From an uncultured Ignavibacteria bacterium (GTDB lineage Bacteria; Bacteroidota; Ignavibacteria; Kapaibacteriales; UBA2268), in contig CAIWET010000525.1 of the NCBI GenBank assembly GCA_903911805.1, forward strand, positions 1 through 13,360: DNA of 13,360 bases, written 5' to 3'. Below are positions 7,564 through 13,360 of this stretch, in pieces. Positions within the stretch are counted from its first letter, which is position 1; each line of letters begins with the position of its first letter. A program made the position numbers and the translations under genes. The notes under the pieces are model-generated. The model searched no databases and was not told the DNA's origin. It saw only the letters and a list, made by a program, of their open reading frames with translations.

Positions 7564-8492
7564 GCTGGTCTTAACTTCTTAAGTTCTTTAAATAGTTCTA
7601 CTTCTTCATCAGTAAGATTCTCTGGTAATTTTACTTGCAAAGTGATATATAGATCTCCCTTTTTATCATTTTGATTGTAAATAGGAAATCCCATACCTGT
7701 TATTTTTAGTATTTTGCCGTTTTGAGATTCTTTTGGGATATTTAACTTTATAGTTCCACCAAATGTTTTTATTTTAGTTGCTCCACCTAAAATAGCTTTA
7801 TATAAATCAATTGTTAGATCAATATATAAATCATTTTCTTTTCTTACTAATTTTGAATTAGGCTTAATATATACCGTTAAGAATAAATCACCAGAACGAT
7901 TTTCTAAAGTGCTCTTTGTTCCCTTTCCAGTTAATTTAAGTGTTTGTTTGTCATTAATTCCTGGCTTAAGTTTAATCTCAATTTTTTCTTCACCAATTAA
8001 AATCTGTTTAGTGGTTCCATTAAACGCTTCTTCAATTGAAATATCTACAGTATGTGTTATATCTAAAACTTCAGCTTCGCGTTTAGGATTCTTTTGGGTT
8101 GATTGATTTTTATAACGATTACCAAAAATTTTATCAAAGAAGTCATTAGCACTACCAGTTTCACCAAAGAAATCATCATATTTATTTGTAGTTTTTCTTC
8201 TAGCATTTTGTTTCTGAGCAAACCATTGGCTCCAATCAAAGTCTTGACCTGATGGATTTGTAGAATATTGATTCCAAGAACTTCCTAAATCATCATATTT
8301 TTTCTTCTTCTTTGGATCGCTTAAAACGTCATTTGCTTCTTGAATATCTTTAAAAGAATTTTCGGCATCTTTATTATCTGGATTTTTATCTGGATGATAT
8401 TTCATTGCCATTTTGCGATAAGCTTTTTTGATTTCTTCTGGTGTAGCTGTTTTTGATACACCAAGAATTTTATAGTAATCTTTAAAGTCCAT
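7560..8492 (-). CDS. cbpA: CbpA-like J-domain co-chaperone
   Basis: This is a 310-aa Hsp40 of the class lacking the zinc finger. The J domain covers residues 1-70 with HPD at 33-35, which stimulates the ATPase of DnaK. A linker (about 72-135) rich in N, Q, F, W and D replaces the usual Gly/Phe segment. There are no CxxCxGxG zinc repeats. Residues about 140-310 form the two C-terminal substrate-binding domains (VDISIEEAFNGTTKQI, LKPGINDKQTLKLTGKG, GDLYITLQVKLP). Length matches E. coli CbpA (about 306 aa). The start at 8492 lies inside the end of scpB (11-nt overlap) with GAGGG 9 nt upstream, so it is translated from the scp operon message. A true DnaJ with zinc finger is excluded. Housekeeping DnaJ is presumably elsewhere in the genome. 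Confidence 0.9.
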   Translation of the reverse strand: MDFKDYYKILGVSKTATPEEIKKAYRKMAMKYHPDKNPDNKDAENSFKDIQEANDVLSDPKKKKKYDDLGSSWNQYSTNPSGQDFDWSQWFAQKQNARRKTTNKYDDFFGETGSANDFFDKIFGNRYKNQSTQKNPKREAEVLDITHTVDISIEEAFNGTTKQILIGEEKIEIKLKPGINDKQTLKLTGKGTKSTLENRSGDLFLTVYIKPNSKLVRKENDLYIDLTIDLYKAILGGATKIKTFGGTIKLNIPKESQNGKILKITGMGFPIYNQNDKKGDLYITLQVKLPENLTDEEVELFKELKKLRPA

Positions 8493-9300
8493 TTTCGTTT
8501 TCCCTCAATTCAAGTAAAAATTCCTGACTTTCAGACTCAATAGCCCCAAAATTATTTAATTCTTCAAATTCCTTAAGTCGTGGCAAATCTTCTATTGAAT
8601 TTAAAGCAAAAGTTTTTAAAAAGTCAATAGTTGTTCCATACAGTAGTGGTTTTCCTAAAACATCTCTACGGCCTACTGGCTCAATAAATTTCTTTTCAAT
8701 TAATGAATTTACAACTTCGTTAGAATTTACTCCTCTGATGCTCTCAATTTCTGGTTTTGAAATTGGCTGTTTATAAGCAATTATAGCGAGACATTCTAAT
8801 GATGCATTACTCAAACGTTTTTTATTTTTGGTTTTAATCAATTGTTGAATTAATTCACCAAAATGTTCTCTTGTTGCAAATTGGTATCCACCAGCAACAT
8901 TTACAATTTGAAATGCTCTTCCTGTGGAATCTAAATCTAAGTTGATATCATTTATTAAATCCACAAGATCACTTTCAGAAAATCCAAAATGACTTGCTAT
9001 TTCATCTTTTTTATAAATATAATCAAGAGATTCAGAAACTTCAAGTTCATCAGATTTTAAAAAATTTGAATTTCCAATTAAAAGAATTTTATATAAATAT
9101 TCAGAGCTAATTGGTTCTTCAGCTGAAAAAATTAGCGCTTCTAAAGCAGATTTCTGTTCTTTTTTTGATAATCTTAAAAACAGAGGTTTAATAACTTCTG
9201 CTTCTTTTCGGAAATTGTTTGGTTTTGATAGAATATTCTCATTCAAATTAATTTCCAATTCTATTTCATTAATTTCAATATTTTCTATTTCATTCTGCAA
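8482..9300 (-). CDS. scpB: Segregation and condensation protein B
   Basis: ScpB is the winged-helix partner of ScpA; together they bind SMC to make the bacterial condensin that compacts and segregates chromosomes. EQKSALEALIFSAEEPIS (48-65) is the first winged helix. GGYQFATREHF, LSNASLECLAIIAYKQPISKPEIESIRG and LIEKKFIEPVGRRDVLGKPLLYGTT form the highly conserved second one. The 272-aa length exceeds the usual 180-200 because of an acidic, Asn/Glu/Ile-rich N-terminus of about 45 residues and a longer C-terminal tail. No methionine codon occurs anywhere in this frame, and an in-frame TAG lies two codons upstream of the first possible start, TTG 9300. AGGAG (9315-9311) is 10 nt before that TTG, which supports it. 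The gene overlaps the end of scpA by 11 nt. Confidence 0.92.
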   Translation of the reverse strand: MQNEIENIEINEIELEINLNENILSKPNNFRKEAEVIKPLFLRLSKKEQKSALEALIFSAEEPISSEYLYKILLIGNSNFLKSDELEVSESLDYIYKKDEIASHFGFSESDLVDLINDINLDLDSTGRAFQIVNVAGGYQFATREHFGELIQQLIKTKNKKRLSNASLECLAIIAYKQPISKPEIESIRGVNSNEVVNSLIEKKFIEPVGRRDVLGKPLLYGTTIDFLKTFALNSIEDLPRLKEFEELNNFGAIESESQEFLLELRENENGL

Positions 9301-10039
9301 ATTCTAAAGACTCCTGATTAATTGGCATAGATGTAATAATTATGTCATTAAATAATATATCTTGTACTATAAAAATAGATTGAAGTTTCAATAAATCTAA
9401 AATTGCTAAAAATGTTGCAACTATAAAAGGAATTGATTGATTTTCTACCATTTCAAAAAAATTAATTCTCTTTTTAATACTTATTTCACTCAACAAAAAT
9501 TGTCTTCTTTCTTCAACTGTAACTGGAATAATTTCAACAATATGTTGTTTTTCTTCTTGAGGAGTATTTCTATTAATTACTTTTTGTAAAGCATTTATTA
9601 AATCAAATACGTTAGCATTTTTGTAATTTTTCCAAGTAGATTCTTCAGCTAACTTATAATCCGTTTCAAAATTATTTCTATAATATAAATATTTGGTTTC
9701 ATTTGCTAATTCATTTAAAGATTTTGAAGCTTCTTTAAACATTTTGTATTCAAGCAATTGTTGAACTAATTGAGCTCTGGGATCTTCAATTTCTTCTGGA
9801 TTTTCGGTGTTTTGTTTTGGCAACAACATTTGAGTTTTAATATACATTAACGTTGCTGCCATTACAATAAACTCACCTGCTAGATCCAAATCCAATAATT
9901 GAATCATTCTTACATATTTTAAAAATTCAAGTGATAATCTTGCAATTGGAATATCATAAATGTTAATCTCGTCGCGTTTAATAAAATAAAGCAATAAGTC
10001 AAAAGGGCCTTCAAAATTAGGTAATTTAATTTTATACAT
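9290..10039 (-). CDS. scpA: Segregation and condensation protein A
   Basis: ScpA is the kleisin subunit that bridges SMC heads and binds ScpB. The N-terminal signature FEGPFDLLLYFIKRDEINIYDIPIA (about 9-33) and the helix GEFIVMAATLMYIKTQMLLP (55-74) are typical of ScpA. A charged middle section (about 75-170) is followed by the C-terminal winged-helix region that contacts the second SMC head (FVATFLAILDLLKLQSI). The 249-aa length is normal. ATG 10039 has no clear Shine-Dalgarno. It lies 71 nt downstream of coaBC and overlaps scpB by 11 nt, so scpA and scpB should be made together. No smc gene is in the window. Confidence 0.95.
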   Translation of the reverse strand: MYKIKLPNFEGPFDLLLYFIKRDEINIYDIPIARLSLEFLKYVRMIQLLDLDLAGEFIVMAATLMYIKTQMLLPKQNTENPEEIEDPRAQLVQQLLEYKMFKEASKSLNELANETKYLYYRNNFETDYKLAEESTWKNYKNANVFDLINALQKVINRNTPQEEKQHIVEIIPVTVEERRQFLLSEISIKKRINFFEMVENQSIPFIVATFLAILDLLKLQSIFIVQDILFNDIIITSMPINQESLEFAE

Positions 10040-10078
10040 TTATTTAAATTTCAATTCTCAAATTAAGCAATTTAATAA

Positions 10079-10097
10079 TAAAAGTGTGAAACTTTTA
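10079..10097. other. Small dyad in the coaBC-scpA gap
   Basis: TAAAAGT (10079-10085) and ACTTTTA (10091-10097) form a 7-bp stem around GTGAA, 14 nt beyond the coaBC stop in the direction of transcription. It could be a weak attenuator or RNA processing site between coaBC and scpA. It has one G/C pair and no convincing T-run. Confidence 0.25.
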
Positions 10098-10110
10098 AAC
10101 ATCTTTTCAA

Positions 10111-11490
10111 CTAGTTTTCCAAATATTTCAATATTGAACTTAAAATTACAATACTGCAATCTTTCTTGCTCATTGTTTGGAGCTCTTCAACTTTTCCAAC
10201 ATTATCCAAAATTGTAATTGTATTATTGTCTCCACCAAATCCTGAATCAGGTTTGCTAGAAGAATTTAAAACTAAAAGATTACAATTTTTCGAGTTTAAT
10301 TTCTTTTTAGCATTTTCTAATTCATTGTCATATTCTAAAGCAAATCCAATTAAAATTTGGTTTTCTTTTTTTATTTTTCCTAATTCGCCTAATATATCCT
10401 TTGTTTTTTCAAGTTCAATAGTCATTGAATCAAGTCCGGATTCCTTTTTTATTTTACCATCAAATTTGATTTTAGGAGTAAAATCAGCAACTGCCGCAGA
10501 TAGAATCGCAATATCATAAGCATCTTTGAATCCTATTGTTTTATCATACATTTCTTGTGCAGACTCAACATATAATGTATTTATTCCATCTATTTTTGGT
10601 AATGAAACTTGACCACTGATTAATGTGACTAACATTCCTGCATTTCTACAAGTTTCAGCTATTGCATAACCCATTTTTCCACTTGAAAAGTTAGAAATAA
10701 ATCTCACTTCATCAATTTTTTCAATAGTAGGACCAGCTGTAATAATAACTCTTTTATTTTTTAGGATATTTAATTGAGAAATATCAAGTTTGTTTTTTAA
10801 AACTTGTAATTCATATTCTGCCTGCCATTTAATTTTTTCATTGTCATCATTAAATTTATTTACAGGTTTACTATAAACTTCTTTTAATTTTTCTTTGATA
10901 ACTTTTTCAGAATTATTTTTGTTTAATTTATTTGTTAATGCATTTTTTAAATAATCCATTAAAACTGAAATTTCAGGTAATCTGCCACGACCATATAATC
11001 CTGATGATAATTCTCCTTCATCAGGAGGAATTATAGTTGCACCCCAATCCTTTAATTGATTTATATTTCTCTGAGTAGCTGGATTATCGAGCATAGTAAA
11101 ATCCATTGCTGGTGCAATTAAAAGTGGTACATTATTTGGAAGTGCAGTTGCAATAGCTACTAAGGCATTATCACATATTCCATTTGCTAATTTGCCAAGA
11201 GTAGTTGCTGAACAAGGAGCAATAATCATTGCGTGACAATCGTGAGCTGTATGAATATGCCAAGCACCATCTTTTTGTGCATTTTCATCAAACATTTCTA
11301 TCCAAACAGGATTTTGACTTAAATTTGCTAAAACTAATGGAGAAACAAAATTTTTTGCCGATGGTGTCATTAAAACTTTTACTGTTGCACCAGATTTCAT
11401 TAATTCTCTAACAAGCAGCGGCGTTTTATAAGCTGCAATTGAACCAGAAACACCAATAATTATTTTTTTCCCTGCAAAAATATGATTCAT
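10111..11490 (-). CDS. coaBC: Bifunctional phosphopantothenoylcysteine synthetase/decarboxylase
   Basis: CoaBC (Dfp) joins cysteine to 4'-phosphopantothenate (CoaB) and decarboxylates the product to 4'-phosphopantetheine (CoaC), two steps of coenzyme A synthesis. The flavin-dependent CoaC half is residues 1-180: GVSGSIAAYK (13-22), WHIH (77-80, with H78 the likely catalytic histidine), APCSATT (91-97) and PAMDFTM (127-133). The CoaB half is about 244-459: VIITAGPTIEKIDEVRFISNFSSGKMG, AAVADFTP (332-339) and the KIKK lysines (346-349). Two residues differ from the E. coli enzyme: D130 stands where PAMN has asparagine, and SSGLYGRGR (162-170) has serine where E. coli has its active-site-lid cysteine. 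The linker (about 185-240) is long and charged, making 459 aa rather than about 400. AGGA precedes ATG 11490. It heads the coaBC-scpAB-J-domain gene set. Confidence 0.95.
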   Translation of the reverse strand: MNHIFAGKKIIIGVSGSIAAYKTPLLVRELMKSGATVKVLMTPSAKNFVSPLVLANLSQNPVWIEMFDENAQKDGAWHIHTAHDCHAMIIAPCSATTLGKLANGICDNALVAIATALPNNVPLLIAPAMDFTMLDNPATQRNINQLKDWGATIIPPDEGELSSGLYGRGRLPEISVLMDYLKNALTNKLNKNNSEKVIKEKLKEVYSKPVNKFNDDNEKIKWQAEYELQVLKNKLDISQLNILKNKRVIITAGPTIEKIDEVRFISNFSSGKMGYAIAETCRNAGMLVTLISGQVSLPKIDGINTLYVESAQEMYDKTIGFKDAYDIAILSAAVADFTPKIKFDGKIKKESGLDSMTIELEKTKDILGELGKIKKENQILIGFALEYDNELENAKKKLNSKNCNLLVLNSSSKPDSGFGGDNNTITILDNVGKVEELQTMSKKDCSIVILSSILKYLEN

Positions 11491-11560
11491 AAATTTTCCT
11501 TTTTTTAAAATAAATAAGACGCAAAAAATGATATGAATTTTATACGTGGAAAATTATTAG

Positions 11561-11568
11561 TATTTTTG
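11561..11568 (+). promoter_or_regulatory. Candidate der promoter -7 box
   Basis: TATTTTTG matches TAnnTTTG exactly. At the expected -33 distance the sequence is TTT (11538-11540) rather than TTG, so the match is partial. Initiation near 11574 would give a leader of about 27 nt to ATG 11601, but only about 6 nt to the alternative TTG 11580. Confidence 0.35.
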
Positions 11569-11600
11569 TAAATAATTTTTTGAACAATTTGAATGATAGT

Positions 11601-12932
11601 ATGAATTTAGTTGCAATAGTTGGCAGACCGAACGTAGGGAAATCAACAATTTTTAACAGGATATTAGGAGAGAGAACATCTATAATTGAAGATACACCTG
11701 GAGTTACAAGAGACAGAATATACGGAAATACTGACTGGAACGGCAAACATTTTACATTAATTGATACTGGTGGATTTGTTCCTGGTAGCGAAGACGTTTT
11801 TGAAAAAGCAATTCGTGAGCAAGCAAATATTGCAATGGAAGAAGCATCAGTTATTATTTATGTTGGAGATGGACGTGATGGCGTTACTCCTTTTGATACT
11901 GATATTGCTCAATTGTTAAGAAAATCAAAAAAACCGATTGTTTTATGCGTTAATAAATGTGATAATTCAATTCAAGATGCTTATGCATTTGAATTTCACG
12001 CTTTAGGTTTAGGTGAACCTTATGCGATTTCAGCTGTAAGCGGTAGATCTACTGGCGATTTATTAGATGCTGTTGCCGAACATTTAATTGCAACAGAAGA
12101 TGAAGAAGAAGATACTAGATTAAAAATTGCAATAGTTGGAAGACCAAATGTAGGAAAATCAAGTATTACAAATGCACTACTTGGAACAGAAAGAGTTATT
12201 GTAACTGATGTTCCTGGAACAACTAGAGACTCAGTCGATTCAGTTTTGAAATATTATCAAGAAGAAATAATCTTAATTGACACTGCTGGATTGAGAAGAA
12301 GAAGCCAAATAAAAGAAAATATTGAAATGATATCGACTTTTAGAACAGCAAAAGCTATTGAACGTTGCGATGTTGCAATAGTTGTTTTAGACGCTGTGCA
12401 AGGATTAGAAGAGCAAGATAAAAAAATTATGAATATGGTTGATGAGCAACGTAAAGGTATAATCTTGGCTGTTAATAAATGGGATTTAGTTGAAAAAGAT
12501 AGCAATACTGCAAGTCAATATACAAATGCAATTCACCATTTAATGAAAACTTTAGATTTTGTTCCAGTTGTTTATACTTCTGCAATTTCAAAACAAAGAC
12601 TCCATAAATTAATTGATGTTGCAAAATTAGTGAGTGCAAGACGTTCAACAAGAATTTCAACATCCAAATTAAATAAAGTGATTTTGCCTGAATTAGAGGC
12701 AACACCACCACCATCAGTGCAGGGAAAAGATTTGCGTATCAATTTTATCACACAAGTAAGAACCGAGCCTCCTGTTTTTGCATTCTTCTGTAATCATCCT
12801 CAAATGTTACCAGATGCTTATAAAAGATTTGCTGAAAGAACAATCAGAAAACATTTCGATTTAGAAGGTGTGCCGATTTCATTCATCTTCAGAAGAAAAA
12901 ATAAAAAATGGGAAGATTTTATTGATAATTAA
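11601..12932 (+). CDS. der: GTPase Der (EngA), ribosome assembly factor
   Basis: Der is an essential double GTPase that acts in maturation of the 50S ribosomal subunit. Starting at ATG 11601 gives 443 aa, close to the usual 436-490, and the protein opens MNLVAIVGRPNVGKS as Der proteins do. A TTG 21 nt upstream (11580) would add seven residues and is less likely. First G domain: GRPNVGKST (8-16), DTPGVTRDR (31-39), DTGG (55-58), NKCD (118-121). An acidic linker (TEDEEEDT, 165-172) leads to the second: GRPNVGKSS (180-188), DVPGTTRDS (203-211), DTAG (227-230), NKWD (292-295). The KH-like domain spans about 353-443. NKCD in the first G4 motif follows the NKxD rule. The gene is divergent from coaBC, appears monocistronic and ends 13 nt before a strong terminator. 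Confidence 0.97.
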   Translation: MNLVAIVGRPNVGKSTIFNRILGERTSIIEDTPGVTRDRIYGNTDWNGKHFTLIDTGGFVPGSEDVFEKAIREQANIAMEEASVIIYVGDGRDGVTPFDTDIAQLLRKSKKPIVLCVNKCDNSIQDAYAFEFHALGLGEPYAISAVSGRSTGDLLDAVAEHLIATEDEEEDTRLKIAIVGRPNVGKSSITNALLGTERVIVTDVPGTTRDSVDSVLKYYQEEIILIDTAGLRRRSQIKENIEMISTFRTAKAIERCDVAIVVLDAVQGLEEQDKKIMNMVDEQRKGIILAVNKWDLVEKDSNTASQYTNAIHHLMKTLDFVPVVYTSAISKQRLHKLIDVAKLVSARRSTRISTSKLNKVILPELEATPPPSVQGKDLRINFITQVRTEPPVFAFFCNHPQMLPDAYKRFAERTIRKHFDLEGVPISFIFRRKNKKWEDFIDN

Positions 12933-12945
12933 TTTAATAATTACG

Positions 12946-12983
12946 AAAAATCCCGTCAATTTGATTTGGCGGGATTTTTTTTT
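12946..12983. terminator. Strong intrinsic terminator after der
   Basis: AAAAATCCCGTC (12946-12957) pairs with GGCGGGATTTTT (12968-12979), including one G-U pair, around a 10-nt loop. It runs into nine T residues (12975-12983). The A-run on the left gives it activity on the minus strand as well. Its core ATCCCG/CGGGAT is the same as in the terminator at 3225-3253. Confidence 0.92.
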
Positions 12984-12984
12984 C

Positions 12985-13075
12985 GGTAGAACATGCTTTA
13001 GCTTGTTCATTTGCGAAGCAAATATTATTCTAAAAACCATAAGAATGATTTGCACAACCTAAAGGAAGTGCTACC
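12985..13075. repeat. REP / inverse-REP element (BIME-like)
   Basis: The left end (12985-13008) is GGTAG followed by a hairpin with stem GAACATGC / GCTTGTTC and TTTA loop. The right end, read on the minus strand (13075-13052), is GGTAG followed by stem GCACTTCC / GGTTGTGC with the same TTTA loop. The two 24-nt ends match at 19 positions. Four of the five differences form two compensatory pair changes (A-T to C-G, G-C to C-G), and both stems keep a T-T mismatch. The middle holds a perfect ATTTGC-GAA-GCAAAT hairpin (13009-13023) and an 8-pair stem (13024-13031 with 13042-13049). A GTAG foot plus mismatched hairpin in inverted pairs is how REP/BIME elements acted on by RAYT (IS200-related) transposases are built. 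The assignment to that class is inference, because other copies cannot be searched here. Confidence 0.65.
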
Positions 13076-13096
13076 ATTCATAATTCATAATTTATA
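13076..13096. repeat. Three tandem AT-rich heptamers
   Basis: ATTCATA, ATTCATA and ATTTATA follow each other directly, starting at the right edge of the REP/iREP element. They are too short to assign a role and may be slippage products or part of the element's insertion site. Confidence 0.45.
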
Positions 13097-13103
13097 ATTA
13101 ATT

Positions 13104-13209
13104 TTACGCCTCATCCCAAACTTCATCAGAATATGAAAATCACCAAATTTGAAGCAAACATACACAAATCAGAATCGGACATTGTGTAATCTCTTTTGAC
13201 TGAATCCAT
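13104..13209 (-). pseudogene. Apparent relic of a small gene, collapsed to its two ends
   Basis: On the minus strand GGAG (13220-13217) stands 7 nt before ATG 13209, which opens a 27-codon reading frame (MDSVKRDYTMSDSDLCMFAS, then NLVIFIF) stopping at 13126. In the next frame, from about 13136, the sequence reads SYSDEVWDEA and stops at TAA 13104. A good ribosome site, a folded-looking start and a tail in a different frame suggest a gene that lost its middle. I do not recognise the family and give no function. An alternative is a real 27-aa peptide, which seems less likely. Confidence 0.35.
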
Positions 13210-13360
13210 AATAATACTCCAAAAATAAAAAATTGAATTATTTTTACTATTAACGAATTATTTTATAATTATTGAATTAAAATATTAAAAGTTATTTTAA
13301 ATTTATTCAATAGTAATAGAATTTTAGGCGTCAGTTATTAAATATTATATGGCAGTATAG
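13210..13360. other. AT-rich non-coding stretch at the right edge
   Basis: Together with 12984-13209 this makes a stretch of nearly 380 bases without an intact gene. Here the sequence is almost only A and T apart from a small GC-containing island near 13328-13335 (GGCGTCAG). On the minus strand CAAAAATA (13220-13227) reads TATTTTTG, a TAnnTTTG match, but it overlaps the relic's ribosome site, and I see no TTG at -33. No RNA gene or reading frame is supportable. Confidence 0.5.

Noticed and set aside
11580..11600. TTG 11580 as the start of der
   Set aside because: ATG 11601 gives the typical Der N-terminus, and the candidate promoter leaves almost no leader before TTG 11580.
12868..13062. 64-codon plus-strand frame overlapping the end of der and the repeat element
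   Set aside because: It lies out of frame inside der, crosses the terminator and the REP hairpins, and its translation resembles no protein I know.
13106..13331. Inverted hexamers ACGCCT (13106-13111) and AGGCGT (13326-13331) as possible ends of a small mobile element
   Set aside because: Only six bases match, flanking bases do not extend the repeat, no target-site duplication is visible, and ACGCCT is explained as the end of the gene relic (GAG GCG TAA).
1..13360. CRISPR array, tRNA or rRNA gene, transposase or phage gene
   Set aside because: I saw no regularly spaced direct repeats, no cloverleaf with a T-loop signature and no reading frame with transposase or phage motifs. Apart from the right end, coding density leaves little room for them.

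Overview
The window is about 13.4 kb of very AT-rich bacterial chromosome. It carries ten intact genes, nearly all housekeeping, with little non-coding space until the right end. The organism looks like a member of the Bacteroidota/Chlorobiota (FCB) group, possibly an Ignavibacteria- or Kapabacteria-like lineage. The reasons are a secreted outer-membrane protein ending in an aromatic residue, mostly weak or absent Shine-Dalgarno sequences, several matches to the Bacteroidota promoter form TTG-N19/20-TAnnTTTG, and a CoaBC and RicT/PSP1 protein of the kind I associate with that group. The placement is inferred from sequence style; no rRNA is present to confirm it.

Layout, left to right. (1) 136-3219 (+): a large exported protein combining a zinc-peptidase-like domain, a six-unit TolB-like propeller and an outer-membrane beta-barrel. 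It ends at a bidirectional terminator. (2) 7069-3252 (-): lysC, lysA, ricT. The first two steps committing aspartate to lysine and the last step making lysine are encoded 3 nt apart, followed after 104 nt by a RicT-type Fe-S regulatory protein. (3) 7186-7563 (+): a single CheY-type response regulator, divergent from lysC across a 116-nt promoter region. (4) 11490-7560 (-): coaBC, scpA, scpB and a CbpA-like J-domain gene. The last three overlap or nearly touch, so this is probably one operon linking coenzyme A synthesis, chromosome condensation and a co-chaperone. Its last gene shares a TTAA with the end of cheY. (5) 11601-12932 (+): der, the double-GTPase ribosome assembly factor, divergent from coaBC and closed by a strong terminator.

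(6) 12984-13360 is the only long stretch without an intact gene and is the most unusual part. Directly after the der terminator is a 91-nt element whose two ends are inverted copies of one GGTAG-plus-hairpin module. The copies differ by compensatory base-pair changes, which matches the REP/inverse-REP (BIME) architecture mobilised by RAYT-type transposases. Beyond it are short AT-rich heptamer repeats and, on the minus strand, what looks like the collapsed remains of a small gene: a good RBS and N-terminus joined out of frame to a C-terminal-like tail. The last 150 bases are AT-rich and hold nothing else I can name.

No tRNA, rRNA, CRISPR array, transposase gene or phage gene was recognised. 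The best candidate for something undescribed is the REP/iREP element with the gene relic beside it; the three-domain surface protein is second.
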